A DNA stretch of 64,000 nt from Rotaria macrura. Taxonomy: Eukaryota; Rotifera; Eurotatoria; Philodinida; Philodinidae. The notes beneath the pieces were generated by a model. The model saw nothing but the letters and a program-made list of their open reading frames with translations, was not told where the DNA came from and made no database searches. The stretch's first letter is position 1. The number at the start of each line of letters is the position of its first letter. The stretch covers positions 62,001 to 126,000 of the forward strand of contig OENT01000051.1 in NCBI GenBank assembly GCA_900239685.1, given 5' to 3'. Below, piece by piece: positions 24,638-39,464 of the stretch. Position numbers and translations under genes: made by a program.

Positions 24638-27600
24638 TTAATTCAATGTTCCAAAATTTGATGTTGGTGGAGTATCAAAGTAAAAATCACGCTGTTTTAA
24701 TGTTTCGCGTGTAAACTTTTCTTCAAGCTCCTAAAACAAAAGTAAAGAGATGAAAAATTATTCATAAATCATTACTATTAAAACAAAAATGAATATAGAA
24801 TGAAGGAAAAAAGACATTTTAGAAGAGAAACGTTTGAATAAATGATTATATAAATGTGTGTGCAAAGCGTAACATTAAAATAAAATACCAAGATGTGTTC
24901 AATTGTTCGAGCAGCAGCAGCAGTGGCTGATTAGTAATTAGGATTAACAGTAGAAATAGAAGAAAACCCCAATGTGTGAAACATTTCAGTGAAAATGAAG
25001 AACATGATGCTTCACGATAGAGAGAACATCATGAGAAACACAGCAACCAGACTACCTATCAGTCTTTCGCTCTGCCTTTTAATTGGATTTTTTCCTTAAT
25101 AAATAATATTAGAAGAGAATATTTTCGCTGTCATTGCTTAATTTCCAAAATTGTTGATCATCGTTCAAGTCAACTCCCGGCCATGAATGCCATGATTGTA
25201 GACGATAACTGCCAGTTGAACGGAGTAGAACAGGTGCACGGGATGATATTATGGGTTGTACGACATTTTTCGTAAATGGTGAAAATTGAGTTCGCATTAA
25301 TGTGGCACTCGAAAATGGAAGAGATATAGGTGGTTGCTAGAGAAACATAAATTCATATATAAATATATGTACATACATATATATATATACATATATATGT
25401 GCAAATATATATGAGCTAAAAAGAAACTTAGCGATTAAAAATTATCGAAAGAGAAAACAAAAACAAACACTATTTTAACTATAGTAAATGAGCACATTAA
25501 TTAATCATTTGCCTTATAGACCAATCACCAATGATTAGAAAATTATGAGCTTGCTTGATTTTTATCGACAACATAATCAATACCTAGCTAATTAACTACC
25601 TATCTACCCGCTTCTCAAAGATGAATAATAGATGGATTGTTGAGAACAGGTGGACGACGACGAGTAGGTATTGTAGAAAATGATGGTATTGTCGGCAGAT
25701 CTGTCGATGGATCAAATGAAGCTCGTACATAACGAGTTAATTGTGATGTAGTTGATGGTGATCGTTGTGGATGTTGATCATTTTTATAATAGACCCGTTG
25801 GGATGGTTGCGGCTGACGAACTCGATCCGATGTTGTCATTGGATTAAATTTGGGATCGAGCAAAGTTTCAAGAGAAACTTCATCAGCATTGAAGACAAAT
25901 GTCTCATACTGCCTGTTAGTTCCAATAGATTGTGAATATTTTTCGATATTCTGACTCTTAATTTTTCTTGATGATCCAGAGTACGAATTTATATTAAACT
26001 GATCTATCTGGATGAGAGAGAAAATCATTTATTGAAAACAAAACAATAGTGAACATAAATTGAACTTGTTATCTTTCGTTAATAAATATCGATATCATGA
26101 AAGCTGAAGAAAATGACATAAAGCTAATCTTACCAGTTTCCTTGTTTTTTGTGTATTACGAAATTCAATCCAATCACTTTCGAAAGTCGACTGGAGTTCT
26201 TGTAATTTACGTGTTTCGAATTCGATACACTGCTCTAATTTTTGTCGCTAGAATAGATAGAAACAAGTTTAGGTCTGATTTGATATAAAATAAAAGAGAA
26301 AATTTGTTTGTTATTTACTTGAACAAGTAATAATTCATTTTTCGTTGTTTGATGTTTGTTTTGTAGATTTTGCATTAAACGACGATGCTTGTCTTTTAGG
26401 CGTTCTTCATGGATGCGACGTCTGTCATTCTCATCGTTTTCAAACTTTAAAATTAAGATTTTTATTAGAAGAAACAATGAAATAATTCAAACAACTAATT
26501 TTCATCTCGTGTTATCATAAACTTCCCTCGTTCTCTCATCATCTTTTCTTTAGTTTGAATAAAATTAAAACTAAAGTATATAAGTACAAAAGACAGTTGT
26601 TGCTCTTTGTTTTATTTAATCCTGGCTATTGACACATTCTTATCATTTACTTTATCCAGAAACATTAACAATAAAACTTATACATGCCTCTAAATTAACA
26701 TCCGATCCGAAACATTTTTGATATTTCTAAGAAACGATACAACAAACAATGGATCATCTTACTTCGAGTCCAAAGTGTCACACATTTTAATCTTCTAGAT
26801 ACTTCGTTCAAATCGACATGATAGTCGAAATTACTCTAAGTTATTCTTCTTGTACTTTTTCCTATGAAAGATGAAATCAAATTGGAAAGTCTGCATCGTG
26901 TTTTTTTCGAATATGCTAAATGATATTGCAAGAAATTTTTCTATAGCACAAAAATCGATGCTCTCCCATCGTTTCCTTTGTTCTTATATTTGAACACGAT
27001 CATATTTACAATTAAGTCTTGTTGCTCACTATTCTATTCTGATGACAAACAAAAAAAAGCATACTTTATTCTTTCTTTGTCAAATATGAAAAGATGGAAT
27101 TGTCTTTAAAAAGAAATAAAGAATGCATAAATAAGATTTTGACTTAAGCCTCTTTTGCACGATTGAAATTTTTAACACGAAGATATTTTTAGATTTCATA
27201 AAACATTATTCATAACATAGAAGCTTCTTATCCAAGATTTGATCTCATGAACGTTATTACTGCTAATAGAGTAGTTCAACAACAGAAGTCTTAATGTAAC
27301 GCATGTTGTAGTGCAGCAAAAAGAAGATTTGTGTCATCAAGATCGTAGAGTATACAGTTCAAGTGCTAGAAACTTTGTTCATTACGTTACCCACAAGGAA
27401 AAATATTATTCATTAATATAATAAAAAAATAGATTCATTCTACAGTCATACTCCGAACTTCGTTTTTCTCATGAGAATATATGGCTAACGCGTATATAAT
27501 TAATAATCTTCTTCTCTCTTACATGAAACTCTTAACAACTTTATCGTTTAATCAAGCTAGTGAATTATTATTGAAAAACACATAGGACGATTTATATCTT

Positions 27601-30600
27601 ATTTTAGACATATGCATTCTCGACACAATACTTAGAATATACATTATAACTAGGTAAATTATGCAAGAACTTATTGAAAGTATTCGATGTTTCAAAATGT
27701 AACGCATTCAATTTGATATACTTCTTAATCTATGTATAGATTTGACTGTTGTTCATAGACATACTCCACGAACATACATTTTTATCTAAGTACATAGCAA
27801 TAGAAACAAAGTTAATGAGTGACGACGGCATAATAATTCTATACATAATTTATTAGCAAGTCTTCTCACAGAATTTGTCTTGGATAACTGAAGCGGCTAC
27901 GATTAATTAAAAAAATATCAAGAATATTATTAGAATTTTCCATTCATAAGCGTAATTCTTAAATAATACTAAACAATATTTCCGGCGAAATCCAATGATA
28001 AAACTGTGTGCGGCACTCTATAGGCATTCTTACACAATTATAACATGATCGATTATCTTTATCTTTGCTAGTTTCTATCCAGTATTGAAATCAAATAATC
28101 GATGTCAAAACTTATCTATCGTGTTTCATTTTCAACTAGAATACATTTAAACAATTCCAAATAGATTTTGACTATGTATTACTTACAAACATTTTTGTTC
28201 ATATTAAAGCTGTGCAATAGTTAGAGAACAAGAGTAAAATTTGAAATACTGTTGAATGAAAACATTCTTATGACTATTAACTTTGACTGTAAATCATTGT
28301 GAACTCAATGTCGTACATAGTAGATTACTATAATTCGCCTAAAGATTATGTATGGCTTGTAATACGTTTTACTTTGTCAAATTTCAAATTTTCAATTGAT
28401 CCAGTCAAATCATTTGAAATGGAAAATATACTACGCACTATGTCTCAAGGCTTCACTAACTGTTTTGTTTTTCTTTCATAATAATTTAATGCCTCATTAG
28501 TAATCTTACTTTTTTCATCAAAATTTTTTCGTCTTCGAATGGTGTTTTATTTATTATTAATTGTTGTCGAAATTGTTTATTGCGTGTCTTTTGCATTTTT
28601 TTCCACGTTCTTGGCCATTCACGTCTATCATCATTTAAGCGTGCTTCGAGTGCATCACGTTCGAAACGTATTTGATCATCTAATTGTTGTAATTCTTTTT
28701 CCGATTGTTGTGATAACATTGTGCGAAATAGTGAATAAAATGATTTTGTTTGTTTACGTAAAAGATCATAACGTGAACGTAATTCATGCTCATCAGTTTC
28801 CCATAAAGCTTGTTCTTTTGTTTTGAGTAAATTTTGTTTTTCAATAAGAAATTGTCGTTCTAGTATTTGTATACGTTGCTTATGATAATTTTCAATCGTT
28901 TTTAATTGGTGATCAAGTGTTTGTTGTTGATTATCTATAAATTGTTTTTCACGCATGAAAGATTCATTTTCTTTTTCAACTAAATATCGTTTCATTTGTT
29001 CTTTACGATCTTTCATTGATTGAGTACCTAAACATGAATTATGCAGACTTATGATAAAAGAAAAACACACAAAAAAAGAGAAGAACTTTTCATTTACCAT
29101 TATTATTTAAAAACATTGCATTATTTGCAGTATTATACGGGGAATCAAATTCACGTTTCATTTGTTTGATTTGTTCACGTATTTGCTCTCGAAATAGTTT
29201 CAATTCTTTTTCTTGATCTAAAATTAATTACACTTGAATATAAGCAAAAAGCAGCACATGATCAAAAACAAAATATGTACCCATTTTAATTTGTTTCATC
29301 TTTTTATTATATTCATTTGTTAGTAGAACACTTTCACGTTCAATTTCGATCTTTTGTTTTTGTTCCATTGATTGTAATTCAAAATCATATTTTTTAATTA
29401 ATTCATCACGTTTACGACGAAACTCTTGTCGTTGTTCATCAATTTCAAATTCATGACGATTTAATAATTGTTGACGACGTTTTTCTTCAAGATGATATAG
29501 ACGACGGAATTCACGATGTGCTTCTTTTCTAAACAGAAATGATCAAATTCTATTATCATTTAATCTAACTATCGTATTCAGTTCGCATGTCGAGAGTTTT
29601 GTTATTGTAAAACTTTTCGTAACTATAAAATTTCCTTTCGCTATGAATGTTGGATTGAAACGGATACTATTTACATAAGTCTTATTTATGTTATACGCTG
29701 AATTGTTAAGTAAGTATACCATATACATAAAAGAAACAAAAAAAAGAAACTTCGATCGACACCTTGACTATGGATGATGCCTAAGTTAAATACAAATGAA
29801 GCAATGTATTCTGTAATTTTTTTTCCAGATGAATTTCAGAATAATAAATGCTGATTATTGTTCCAAGGTCTCACATTTCTAAAGTATGTAAAATATGAAT
29901 AGTTGTACACACGCTAGACGTTTATTTCAATAGAAAAGATTATTTCAAAATATAAAATATTCATCACTGTAAACTATCAAAAAACAAAATCAACCGTAGC
30001 CCGACTTATCTTTCCACTAATATTGTGAACATACAATGAACGTGTTTGATTCGTAAACAGACTATTTATGAATGTTCTTTTCTTTCCTTCTACGATAAGT
30101 TTTCCGTAAGAGAATAATAATGGGGCCATTGACTGCCATATGTCATCATGCAGAAAAAAGAGCCAATGGGATTTATATTCTTGTTTCATCTTCCTTGAGA
30201 AAAACAACCATATTTTTGTGAGAGATGAAAACAATTTTGTTTCATATATACTTCAATTTTCATTCACAAAATTTCGGGAAAATATAAAGCTTTTATAAAA
30301 AACTCTATTTGTTTGTAGTTGAAGTTATCTTATGTTATCGATGCTCGATTGTTTAGCACCCGAGAAAATGACATCCGGAACTACATACGGCATGGATTTA
30401 AAAAAAATAAAAGTCACATCACTGTCGCTATATTGCAGTATGAGAGAATAAATGTTCTTAATATAACTAATTACCGTTCAGATAATCGTGATTGATAATC
30501 ATTATGGGGCTCAACGATTTTAGTCGTGACAATTTCTTCCTCTTTACCGTCTGGTCCAACAAATCTTCTTGTTGTTCGTATAGTTCGACGACGTGTTGCT

Positions 30601-33600
30601 CGTGTCTAAAAATAAAAACCGACAATATAATGTTTCCTTGATCAACGGTAACATGATTATAGTAATCATGAAAATTTTACTGTTAAATAATTTGATGTCG
30701 GATCTACTGTTGGTTGTATGGCAGTACTTGGATTTGATGTATTACTACTGCGCACTGAATCATGATTTGTTGATCCATTGGTATTTGTTACTGTTTGATG
30801 CACACGTGTATAATAATTATTAATATCACTATTCTTATCATTGTTATAATTATTATAGACGATAGGTGCTGTTGAAAATGGTTTATCTTGACTGAAATTA
30901 TAGATTTGATTGAGTGGATCCATATATTGTTGATCATTAGTTTGATCATCATCATCATCATCGTCGTCATTCGTTAAATCTGTTATAACAGCAAGTATAA
31001 CTTCTGGAATGGATGGTTTCTCAAAATCCGATTGTATAACTTCTTCGATTAAATCGTTAACATATGATTCATAGATGTGATTTAATCCTTTATCAGCTAA
31101 GTCTTCCATTTCAAGACGACCTATTTCAATATTAGGACCAATACGAACATTAGATATATTTGGAATAATGGGGGGTGGAACAAATATTGAAGATGAAGAT
31201 GAAGATTCTGCTATTGGTTTATTTATCGTTGATTTAGTTTTTTCTGGTGATGAAGCTTTATGTTGAGATATTGTACTTGGTGGTGTAGATTTTTTTGTAT
31301 GTCCATTGATTATAGGCTGTGCTGGTGATGGACTCGGCGATAAACGCCTAACTAGTATTAACGGTGATGATTGAGACTTTAAGTTTGTTGTCACTTCTTT
31401 TGGTTCAGATACAGCACGAGTCTGTGTTGTTTGAAATTGAGTAGTAATTACGACAGGGTGAGCACTACTGTTCTGAGGAATTGCTGGTATTAGAGGTGCT
31501 TTTGGAGCTTTAGTTGATGATGAAGTTTTTATTGACGATGTTGGCGTTGGAACAATAGGTGGTTTTGTAGATAGACTAAGAAGAAAATATTTATGTTGTC
31601 ATCATTAGAAATTTTTGAGGTCACGATTCTAGCATAAAATAGATTAGAGTACAATGTGCATCGTTCGTATGGCACACAGACATGTAATTATCTAATTGTT
31701 TGTTGATCGGAGAGGATATAGATTAAAAGAATATCTCCACGTGAGCAACTTGAAACTTTTCATGCTCTTCATTATTTCGAGAATAACAAATATCTTTTTT
31801 TTAACATTGCTTTTCTTCTTTGCATCAATCATTTCATTCTATTAAATATTGTGAAAGTGAATAGATTATCTTTTTCGAACATTACTATGTAATAGTATAT
31901 GAATACTTGCACTCATACGAATCAGAGACGATAGATACGAGATCAATCTGCTCTATAAATGTATACTACAATCACAGTACATTTTCCCAAACATTTAACG
32001 AACGATGATCTCAATCTGACAAATATTCTATGCAAGTACGATAGAAAGCGAGCCGTGCTTACGTATTCAATAGGAATTATTTAACATGACACTAAACATA
32101 CTCTGTCTTCGAATACTATTTGCAAGATTCATCTACCAAACGATAAAGAAAATCATAAAATTACTTGTTCGATTCTTTTGATTTATTATTATCGTCAATC
32201 ACTAGTTGTTCTGGTGGTTTTGTAGTATCAACACTTGATAAACGCCGAATTTGTTTTAGTACAATAGTCGATTCAATTTGCTGATTATCTCGATCCGTTT
32301 GATTATCATCGATGGGTGTTGCAATATCACCACCAGCCACTGATGATTGATTATCAAAATCATCGTCATCGTTATCTTCATCATCTGATAAGGTTACATT
32401 AGATGTGGCCGAGAATTTTTTTAATTCTTCTTCCGCAATGGAAGCTTTTGAAAGACGATGTTCACTCTTTAAATCATCTTTTGACTATAAGAAAAAGAAA
32501 CATTGAAAATAATTAATAACAATCAAATTTGTGAATTTTTCATTTACTTGAGATGTCGGAAGAATAATTTCTTCTTCAACAACTTCAACTTCAGGTGTTG
32601 CTTTAAATTCTTCAAGTAGATAAAGTATTGATGAATGAAATGATTTAGCATCGTGCATAAACGCATGTTGTTTTAGTTCTTGACATGTTAAACGTTCCGT
32701 GGGATTTCGTTTCAAACAACATGATAATATATTAGAAAAATCTGTACTCCAACGACGAATATCTTTTAAAGTTGGTGGATTTGCTTGCCGAATTTTAGCT
32801 CCGACACGTTCAGCACGCATTTCATGATACGGTGGATCCATTTCAGCCATTTCAATTAAGGTTATACCGAATGACCATATATCAACACGATAGTCGTATG
32901 AATTGTCTGTATTAGCTTCACAAAAGAATACTTCAGGTGCCATCCTAAAAAATGACAGAAAAATAAGTTTGGATTTCATTATCGATGTTACTTCGAATGA
33001 AGAGTATTACTCTCAATCGTCTATTATCTAGAAGATATCTGAATATTATGGCCTAGCACTATCAACAGACTTCCTGGACCATTTGTTCGCAATATGTGCG
33101 CTGATGAGTAGACTACCTTGGATTAAGGCAGGAGACTTTTTCTACATTGAGAAGATTTACTACTCATTGAATACTGATACGTTTAGATTTATTTCTCATT
33201 TTTCTGTCAGAAGAGATTTGGCAAAGAAAAAATGTCGTTTAATTTTATAAATTATCTACAGTAAGTCTGTTCTAGAATCAGATTTCAAGCGAAATCCCAT
33301 ATGTTCACAATTAAATACGCCAAAATAGAACTTTACTGAATAGAAATTACTCATTAACTTACCACATCTTGTTTATTAATTCCAAGTTAATTAATAGTTT
33401 ATTACAATTACTTGGATAAATCATGGCGTTTGATTTTATAGACATAAATAGTTTTTGATACGATAAACAAAAGTGAAATACTTCATTTCCTTTTTTTATA
33501 AATCTCTTAAGAACTCTTCCAATCGACAATGAGAACTGACATGGAGACGGATGAATTGTGTAGCAAGCCTTATTATTATGACACTTGTCAATCAATAATT

Positions 33601-34532
33601 TACAAACTTTTAACAGATACGAAAAAGATCGATGTTTCAGTTTTAATCTGATGTAGAAGAATTAATTTATGATAGAATCTATTTCATACATCTACCAATA
33701 TCGTGTGCAAAAAAAACTAATCTCACTTTGTTTGTCTTCTAGCTAGTAATTGTAAATGGAAAAACATTCATCGAATAGAATGAAATGAATTTCCGACAAA
33801 GATGAAAACAATCTGTTTTTTTTTCCTATTACTAAAACCAGGTTTGATAATTTTAAAAATTCGATCAGATTGAAATCTCAATTGAACAAAAAAACAAAAC
33901 GAATAGTTTTCATACCAATAGACGGTTCCAATATATTCGTTTCGTCGTTGATCTTGATGAGAATTTTTTGAGGAAACACCAAAATCAGCTAACTTAACTT
34001 GTCCAGTTTCAGTTAATAATATATTACTTGCTTTAACATCTCGATGTATAACATATTGCTGTGTATGTAAATAATCTAATGCTTCTAATAATTCATACCC
34101 AATAAAACGAATTTGTTTTTCATCTAAACCATGATCAAGTGTTGTCATTATGTTATCGATAGCACCATTTGTACAATATTCAAGAAATATATATAATTTT
34201 TTTTCATAATAATAAGCATCATAAAAACCAATAATATTTTTATGATTACATTCCGATAAAATATTTATTTCAACTGTATGTTCAGGCAATTCATCGTCGG
34301 TGCAATCTTCAATGATTTTTGCTGCACCATATTGTTTATTGAGTTCATTATATGCTAGATGAACTTTGCCAAATGCACCATCACCTAATTCTTTTATTAA
34401 TTTCCATTCATTTAATGGCGATTGCTCTTTATATGAACGTTTCTTTTTCGATAAATATTCATTCGAATTTTTTGAATGAACTGCATCATCGCCAACGGAT
34501 GTAGTAAAAATATTTTTCAATCGTTTCAACAT
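24638..34532 (-). CDS. SLK: STE20-family serine/threonine kinase, SLK/STK10 (LOK) type
   Basis: Germinal-centre-like kinase; relatives phosphorylate ERM proteins and act on cytoskeleton, adhesion and mitosis. Exons: 34532-33916, 32944-32548, 32484-32165, 31575-30681, 30605-30475, 29528-29281, 29217-29098, 29027-28510, 26444-26319, 26247-26134 and final 24730-24638, all in phase, giving about 1192 residues, near SLK length. The kinase domain (about 43-310) has the glycine loop GDGAFGKV (50-57), Lys72, Glu88, HRDVKASN (163-170), DFG (183-185) and activation-loop YIGTVYWMAPE. The loop Trp codon is split by intron 1. Catalytic residues are intact. A long acidic Ser/Pro-rich linker with an eight-Asp run follows. 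The C-terminal coiled-coil (PKK) region starts TRRFVGPDGKEEEIVTTKIV, a clear SLK/STK10 signature, and ends with QRKL-type helix and ELEEKFTRETLKQRDFYF, matching the STK10 end. Introns vary from under 80 nt to 2 kb. Two other candidate last exons lie in the final intron. Confidence 0.93.
25109..25336 (-). CDS. SLK: Candidate alternative last exon B of the SLK-type kinase
   Basis: Lies in the kinase's last intron. An acceptor (TTTCTCTAG) at its 5' end opens a phase-0 frame of 75 residues (starts QPPISLPFSSATL, ends SENILF then stop). Phase 0 matches the upstream exon ending at 26134, so splicing to it would be in frame. The protein is Ser/Pro-rich with no coiled coil, unlike the canonical end. 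It has no evident donor, so it fits a terminal exon. It could instead be a chance frame; there is no family match. Confidence 0.45.
   Translation of the reverse strand, partial: QPPISLPFSSATLMRTQFSPFTKNVVQPIISSRAPVLLRSTGSYRLQSWHSWPGVDLNDDQQFWKLSNDSENILF
25615..26007 (-). CDS. SLK: Candidate alternative last exon A of the SLK-type kinase
   Basis: Follows exon 10 of the kinase after a 126-nt gap. The acceptor TCTCATCCAG opens a phase-0 frame of 130 residues to a TGA at 25615. The sequence is Ser/Pro/Arg-rich (for example TTSQLTRYVRASFDPSTDLP and a tail with RRRPPVLNNPSIIHL). Frame and phase fit exon 10, giving a kinase with a longer, non-helical C-terminus. I see no strong donor before the stop. 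It may also serve as a poison exon that brings on decay of the message. Confidence 0.5.
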   Translation of the reverse strand: MDQFNINSYSGSSRKIKSQNIEKYSQSIGTNRQYETFVFNADEVSLETLLDPKFNPMTTSDRVRQPQPSQRVYYKNDQHPQRSPSTTSQLTRYVRASFDPSTDLPTIPSFSTIPTRRRPPVLNNPSIIHL

Positions 34533-37500
34533 TAATATATTTCAGAACATTATGTTTTATTTGATTGATTTTCAATAAGAAAACAAAAAAACAAAAAAAA
34601 TATCAATCTAAAAATAAATGTAATGTACATTTGTATAATACATGCTGATATTTTGAATCCTGAGATGAGATTAACATTTAAATGTAAGAAAAACAAGAAC
34701 AGAAAAAACACAACGAAAAAAAAATTATCTTATTTACTTTCGAGTTTTTTGTACACTTCATTTCTATTCCTCCTTACTTTCGTTCTGATTTTCGATACAA
34801 TGTTTTTGTGTCAAGAGCTATGAACAATGTTTCTATGAGCATTGATGGTCACGACTTTGTTGTTAATCCATGATAGATGGCGAGTAATGTGAATAAATTT
34901 TGATGCGAAAATATTTTTCACATTTTTACATTTATGCGAATTCAGAAAAACAAATGTATGGAATTGTAGAAGAAAAATAAATAAACACCGTGATTCATGA
35001 AAGCGTTTTTTTATATTCATTGATAAAAAGAGGGCGCTGGGAATTTGGATTATAAGAGATTATATTGAATTGTATTCATTAACATTTAATAAAACGATGA
35101 ATGTCTAAAAGAATAAAGTCAACTATTAATCATGAAATGATATACACTCGTGTACTGTCAAATGATTCTTAATGAATATAATTTGGTCCCTTTTCTTTTC
35201 TTTTGCTCTAAAAGAACCCAAGTAATATAATACAATTGTAATGAAACTATCGAGTTCAATAAGAAAATTATATTTCATATTATGTCTCTTGTTTATTAAT
35301 TGTTCATAACAATCATTTGATTAAATTTATTGATTTTTATTTAGTTTGTAAAAATTGTTTCATTGAATTAATCCTCTTCTCTTATAATAATCGATAAAGA
35401 CTATTCATAGAATTCATAAAGCAAGCAAGTTCCAATTTATATATATATATATATATATATAGCATATAATCAATTGGATTATCTAGAAGTACGATTCGCT
35501 AGTTACATTGTAATTAAAGGATGCCATCGTATATTATTGTTGAAATTGATTATAAGCATATCTACTAATCGACGTTTTTTCAGTCTATGAGCGAATAGGT
35601 TAACCTTTATAGTCTTTGAATCTACTTGAATTGTAATCAATGGTGTTTGTTTTCTATTATATGACTTCGAACAGGGATAATTTATTTTGTGAATGTAAAT
35701 TAACTTTACTGATGAAGAGCAAGATCTTTGCTAATATCTCAATAATATATAGATGATACATATACATATATATATATATATATAATGTATGCATCAACTA
35801 GTATAAGTTTTTCTTTCTTATCCAGTATAGCTTTTCTTCACTAACCCATTACATCATTGGTATCATTAACATAGTTGACCTCTAAGGATAATGTGATGCT
35901 TTAATATGCCATTAGAGAACGTTGTTCGATGTGGAATAAACACTAGTTGAATACTGGGCTTGTTGCTGTTTTTGTTTTGGAATGAACATTTGCATAGGCA
36001 ATTCTTTTGTGTATCAAGTATAATGAAGAGATTTGCCATTGGTGCAGCATGCAAATAGCTGGGAAAACGGAATCACAAGTTTAATTGTTGACTCGACAAG
36101 AAACAAGACTAGTCACACAATGAGAATAAGAATTTTTATTTTTCATTTTCGCCTTGAATCACGCGAAGGAAATGAGTATTTCTTCTTAGTAAATTTAGAA
36201 TCATCTATGGCATGGTATGCATGTATTGAATAGATCTGCAGATAACGATCTAAATATATATTAATATCTTCATATCTATATATAAATATATCCGACCTTA
36301 AATCAATGTAGAGGAAGATTATAAAAATTCTTCTGAAAAGAAGAAATATCAATGATTCCAATAATATTTAATAGGAAAGGTTTCTGAATAAATGTCATGC
36401 TTTTGTCAGAAAAAAACAATCGAACAGTGTCTAGATTTTTAAGTTTAATTCGTTCGATTTTTTTTACTTTTCTTCCCTCTTGTTTTTTGATCGTGTATTG
36501 AGTAGTTTTCTAATTGAGAGTGAAATTTTTAAATTTTGACTGGAGTTAAAAGATTTCGATGCGATTAAATGTATTTAATGTCAAAGGAAATGTCCTATCA
36601 CATGAAGGGAAATAGAATTTATATTCATGAAAAATTCTGAATAGGCTGCTCGTCGTGATTATTTCCAAGGAGCCAAAACAAAGATTTTAATTATATTCCC
36701 CTCTATGCGTTTGGTTTTCTTCTGATGCACATACATTCATTTTAATGTGGATGGATGCAGATTATCGAGTGTCACTAAACACACATTCAATGACTGTCTT
36801 ATCTTTGGTATTAACGAAATATAGCAAAACTCTTACGCATTCTATTACAAACAGTCATAAATGAAACTTGAGAATTGTTAGTTGGTTCCTTAGACTGTGT
36901 TCAACTCATCATTGAATCTAGACTGACAATACAGAACATGCAATCATATGAAAGAAGACGATCCGCTGATTAGAAAATGTATCTACATAAGAGTGCACAA
37001 GTGGACTGTCTATGATGATTGTACACCAAGACAGACGACATTTGTAAGTACCAATTCTCTCGTTTTGTCTAAAATGGGAACAATCGACTTTTGGCGTTTT
37101 TTTTTGTTCTTCTGTCTCTATCTCATTCCCCCTTCCTCTCTCTCTCTTTATCTTGTTTAATAAAAATCTATTTGTTAAGATTGTGTGCATTCTGTTGGAA
37201 CAATCATGCAGTCAATCACATACACACATAGAGTAACAACAACAAAAGACAAAGATCGATCGCGCAAACTCATTTAACGTTCTGTGTGTTCAATATACGC
37301 ATGTCAATGCGACACACATAGATATATGTATATAGAAATATGGCGATCTTTTCCTCTTGCGACTATATGCAAGTATGACTGTTGTTTCTACTAGAACATT
37401 ACTTAGGCAGAAAGGAACAAGGAAAAGAGAGAGAGAGAAAATCCATCCTAATCCACTTCAAGTACGGAAAAACGAGAACGAAAGATGTAGGAGAGTATAT

Positions 37501-37730
37501 GAACCAAAAGAAATTGAGAGAGAAGGAGAGAGAGAGCAATTGATCATGTCTGTTGTTACCACATATTTCTTCTTCTGTCGTATACTGGCAGTTATCGATA
37601 TGCATCTATTCATATAATCCTCCCGTGCTTCTTCTTTTCCTAATGCCATCAACACTCTAACAGTAGAAAGAGAAGAAAAAAAGAATCAGTAATAGTTCAC
37701 ACATACATACACACAAATATTCTCAGAGTG

Positions 37731-37770
37731 ATCATCATCGTCATCATCATCATCAGCAGCAGCAGCAGCA
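37731..37770. repeat. (ATC)n-(AGC)n compound microsatellite
   Basis: ATC units with one CGT interruption run into five AGC units. No coding frame surrounds it. Confidence 0.9.
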
Positions 37771-39464
37771 TTGGTTGGTATAACTTGTAGTCTGCTTTTT
37801 TCACTCATTTACTTACGGACTATGATCATTATAGACAGGCAGTCTACTGTCTGATTCGGTATGTAAATCGTTATCGTGCATTACTATCGAGAAAGTAAAA
37901 ATAACAGTTCAATTCTATAATTCTTCTCTTCATCTTTGTCTATCTCTACTCGACAGAAATTCCAGATGATCATTACACGGTAATAGTTTTAGTTATATTC
38001 ATTTCCTGATGAAGAAATAAAGTCTTTTTTGATAGATTGATAGATAATTAATTAGTGAAATGTTTATAAGGATTGTGATAAGGAATCATGTTTTAACTAT
38101 TTAGAGTCCATGACAACTCATTTTTATCTCCATCGAGAGTGAAGATCATATGGTAGTGAGCAAGAAAACGAAAGAGAAAATTGAAAATAAAAAACCATTT
38201 TCTTGGTTCGTTTTCTTTGTTTTTATGATATAGTATGAAATTGAATCTAATAGTAAAATTTTATACGATCATAGATGTGCGTAAATGAATTATTTGTATT
38301 TCAATGTTGAATATCCAAATACCAAAGGGTAGCAGAAGAAAACCTAAGAACAATAAAAAAAATGCAGAATATTACACAATTAATGTGTAATTAGTAGAAA
38401 GCAACCGATACAAAGATACATGTATAGAATAGGCATTTCTTCAGATTAATTTTATTTATTCTGGTATTCTAGTGTCATTTTATGTAGAAAATAACAGAGA
38501 TCTACTTTCATTGATGTCTTGAACTCCATCTGCTTTAGCGAATACTTGTCTGAGCATATTCATCAGTTTCACCGTTGTTATAGACTAGGAAAATAATATT
38601 AAAAGAAATAATATTAAAAGGAAAAAGAAGAAATAATGGTTGTTGTCAATTTTGATGTTTAGTAGGATTCCTCTTCTATTTTTCTTTGAGTCTTTTTATC
38701 ATAAATATTCGAACAAGTAAGTCTCAAAGGAAGTATGTCATTTGTTTTATAACGTCAGAAAACAATATAAAAAGAAAAGGGAAAAGACAAGAAAGAGGAG
38801 GATAAAAATTAAGCTTGCAAAGGATGCCATTGATCCTCATTAGAGACTTGTTTGGAAAGAACAACTTCCACCCCACTTTGCTTCGTTTTTATCTTTTATA
38901 TTCAGAATTCCCGTACAAATACGTATATGAAAACATTAAGAGTAACACATAGTAAATGAGAATTATAGAAGTAAATACTATATCGGTTTTTTTCCAACAT
39001 TCACCGTTTTGCTATCGTTTATCAAAGGTATCTACAAGAAGAATATAAGTGTTCTCCCATTAATTTTTTGTAGGACATAGCTAATTTCGTCTCATTCGTA
39101 AAGGAAAGTTTATGTATTCGACATTGAGCTGTCGTCGGATACAGTGCTCTTAAGTACAGTAACCACGATTGCGGACAAGCTCATTTAACATTTTAATGCT
39201 TGTTAGCGAGAAAAGCAACGTGCAGCTAAGATGAATCTCATAAACGAGCGAAGGCGAAGCAAACAACTGCACTGATGATGAATTATTGAGCGCAAAAACT
39301 GTCGTACATACTCTCGCTTAATACTGAATAGTTTCTATCATAGATCGGACGACAACGACGAAGACAACGAGAAACTATCACCAATAGGTCAATCCCATTG
39401 AGACGAGCATACTAAAGAAAGATGTGATGTCGCAATCCTCTTATCTTTTTTCTTTTTCTTGTGC

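Noticed and set aside
28299..28481. + strand open frame of 60 codons
   Set aside because: Located just past exon 8 of the kinase on the other strand; no motif or splice support, length within chance for AT-rich DNA.
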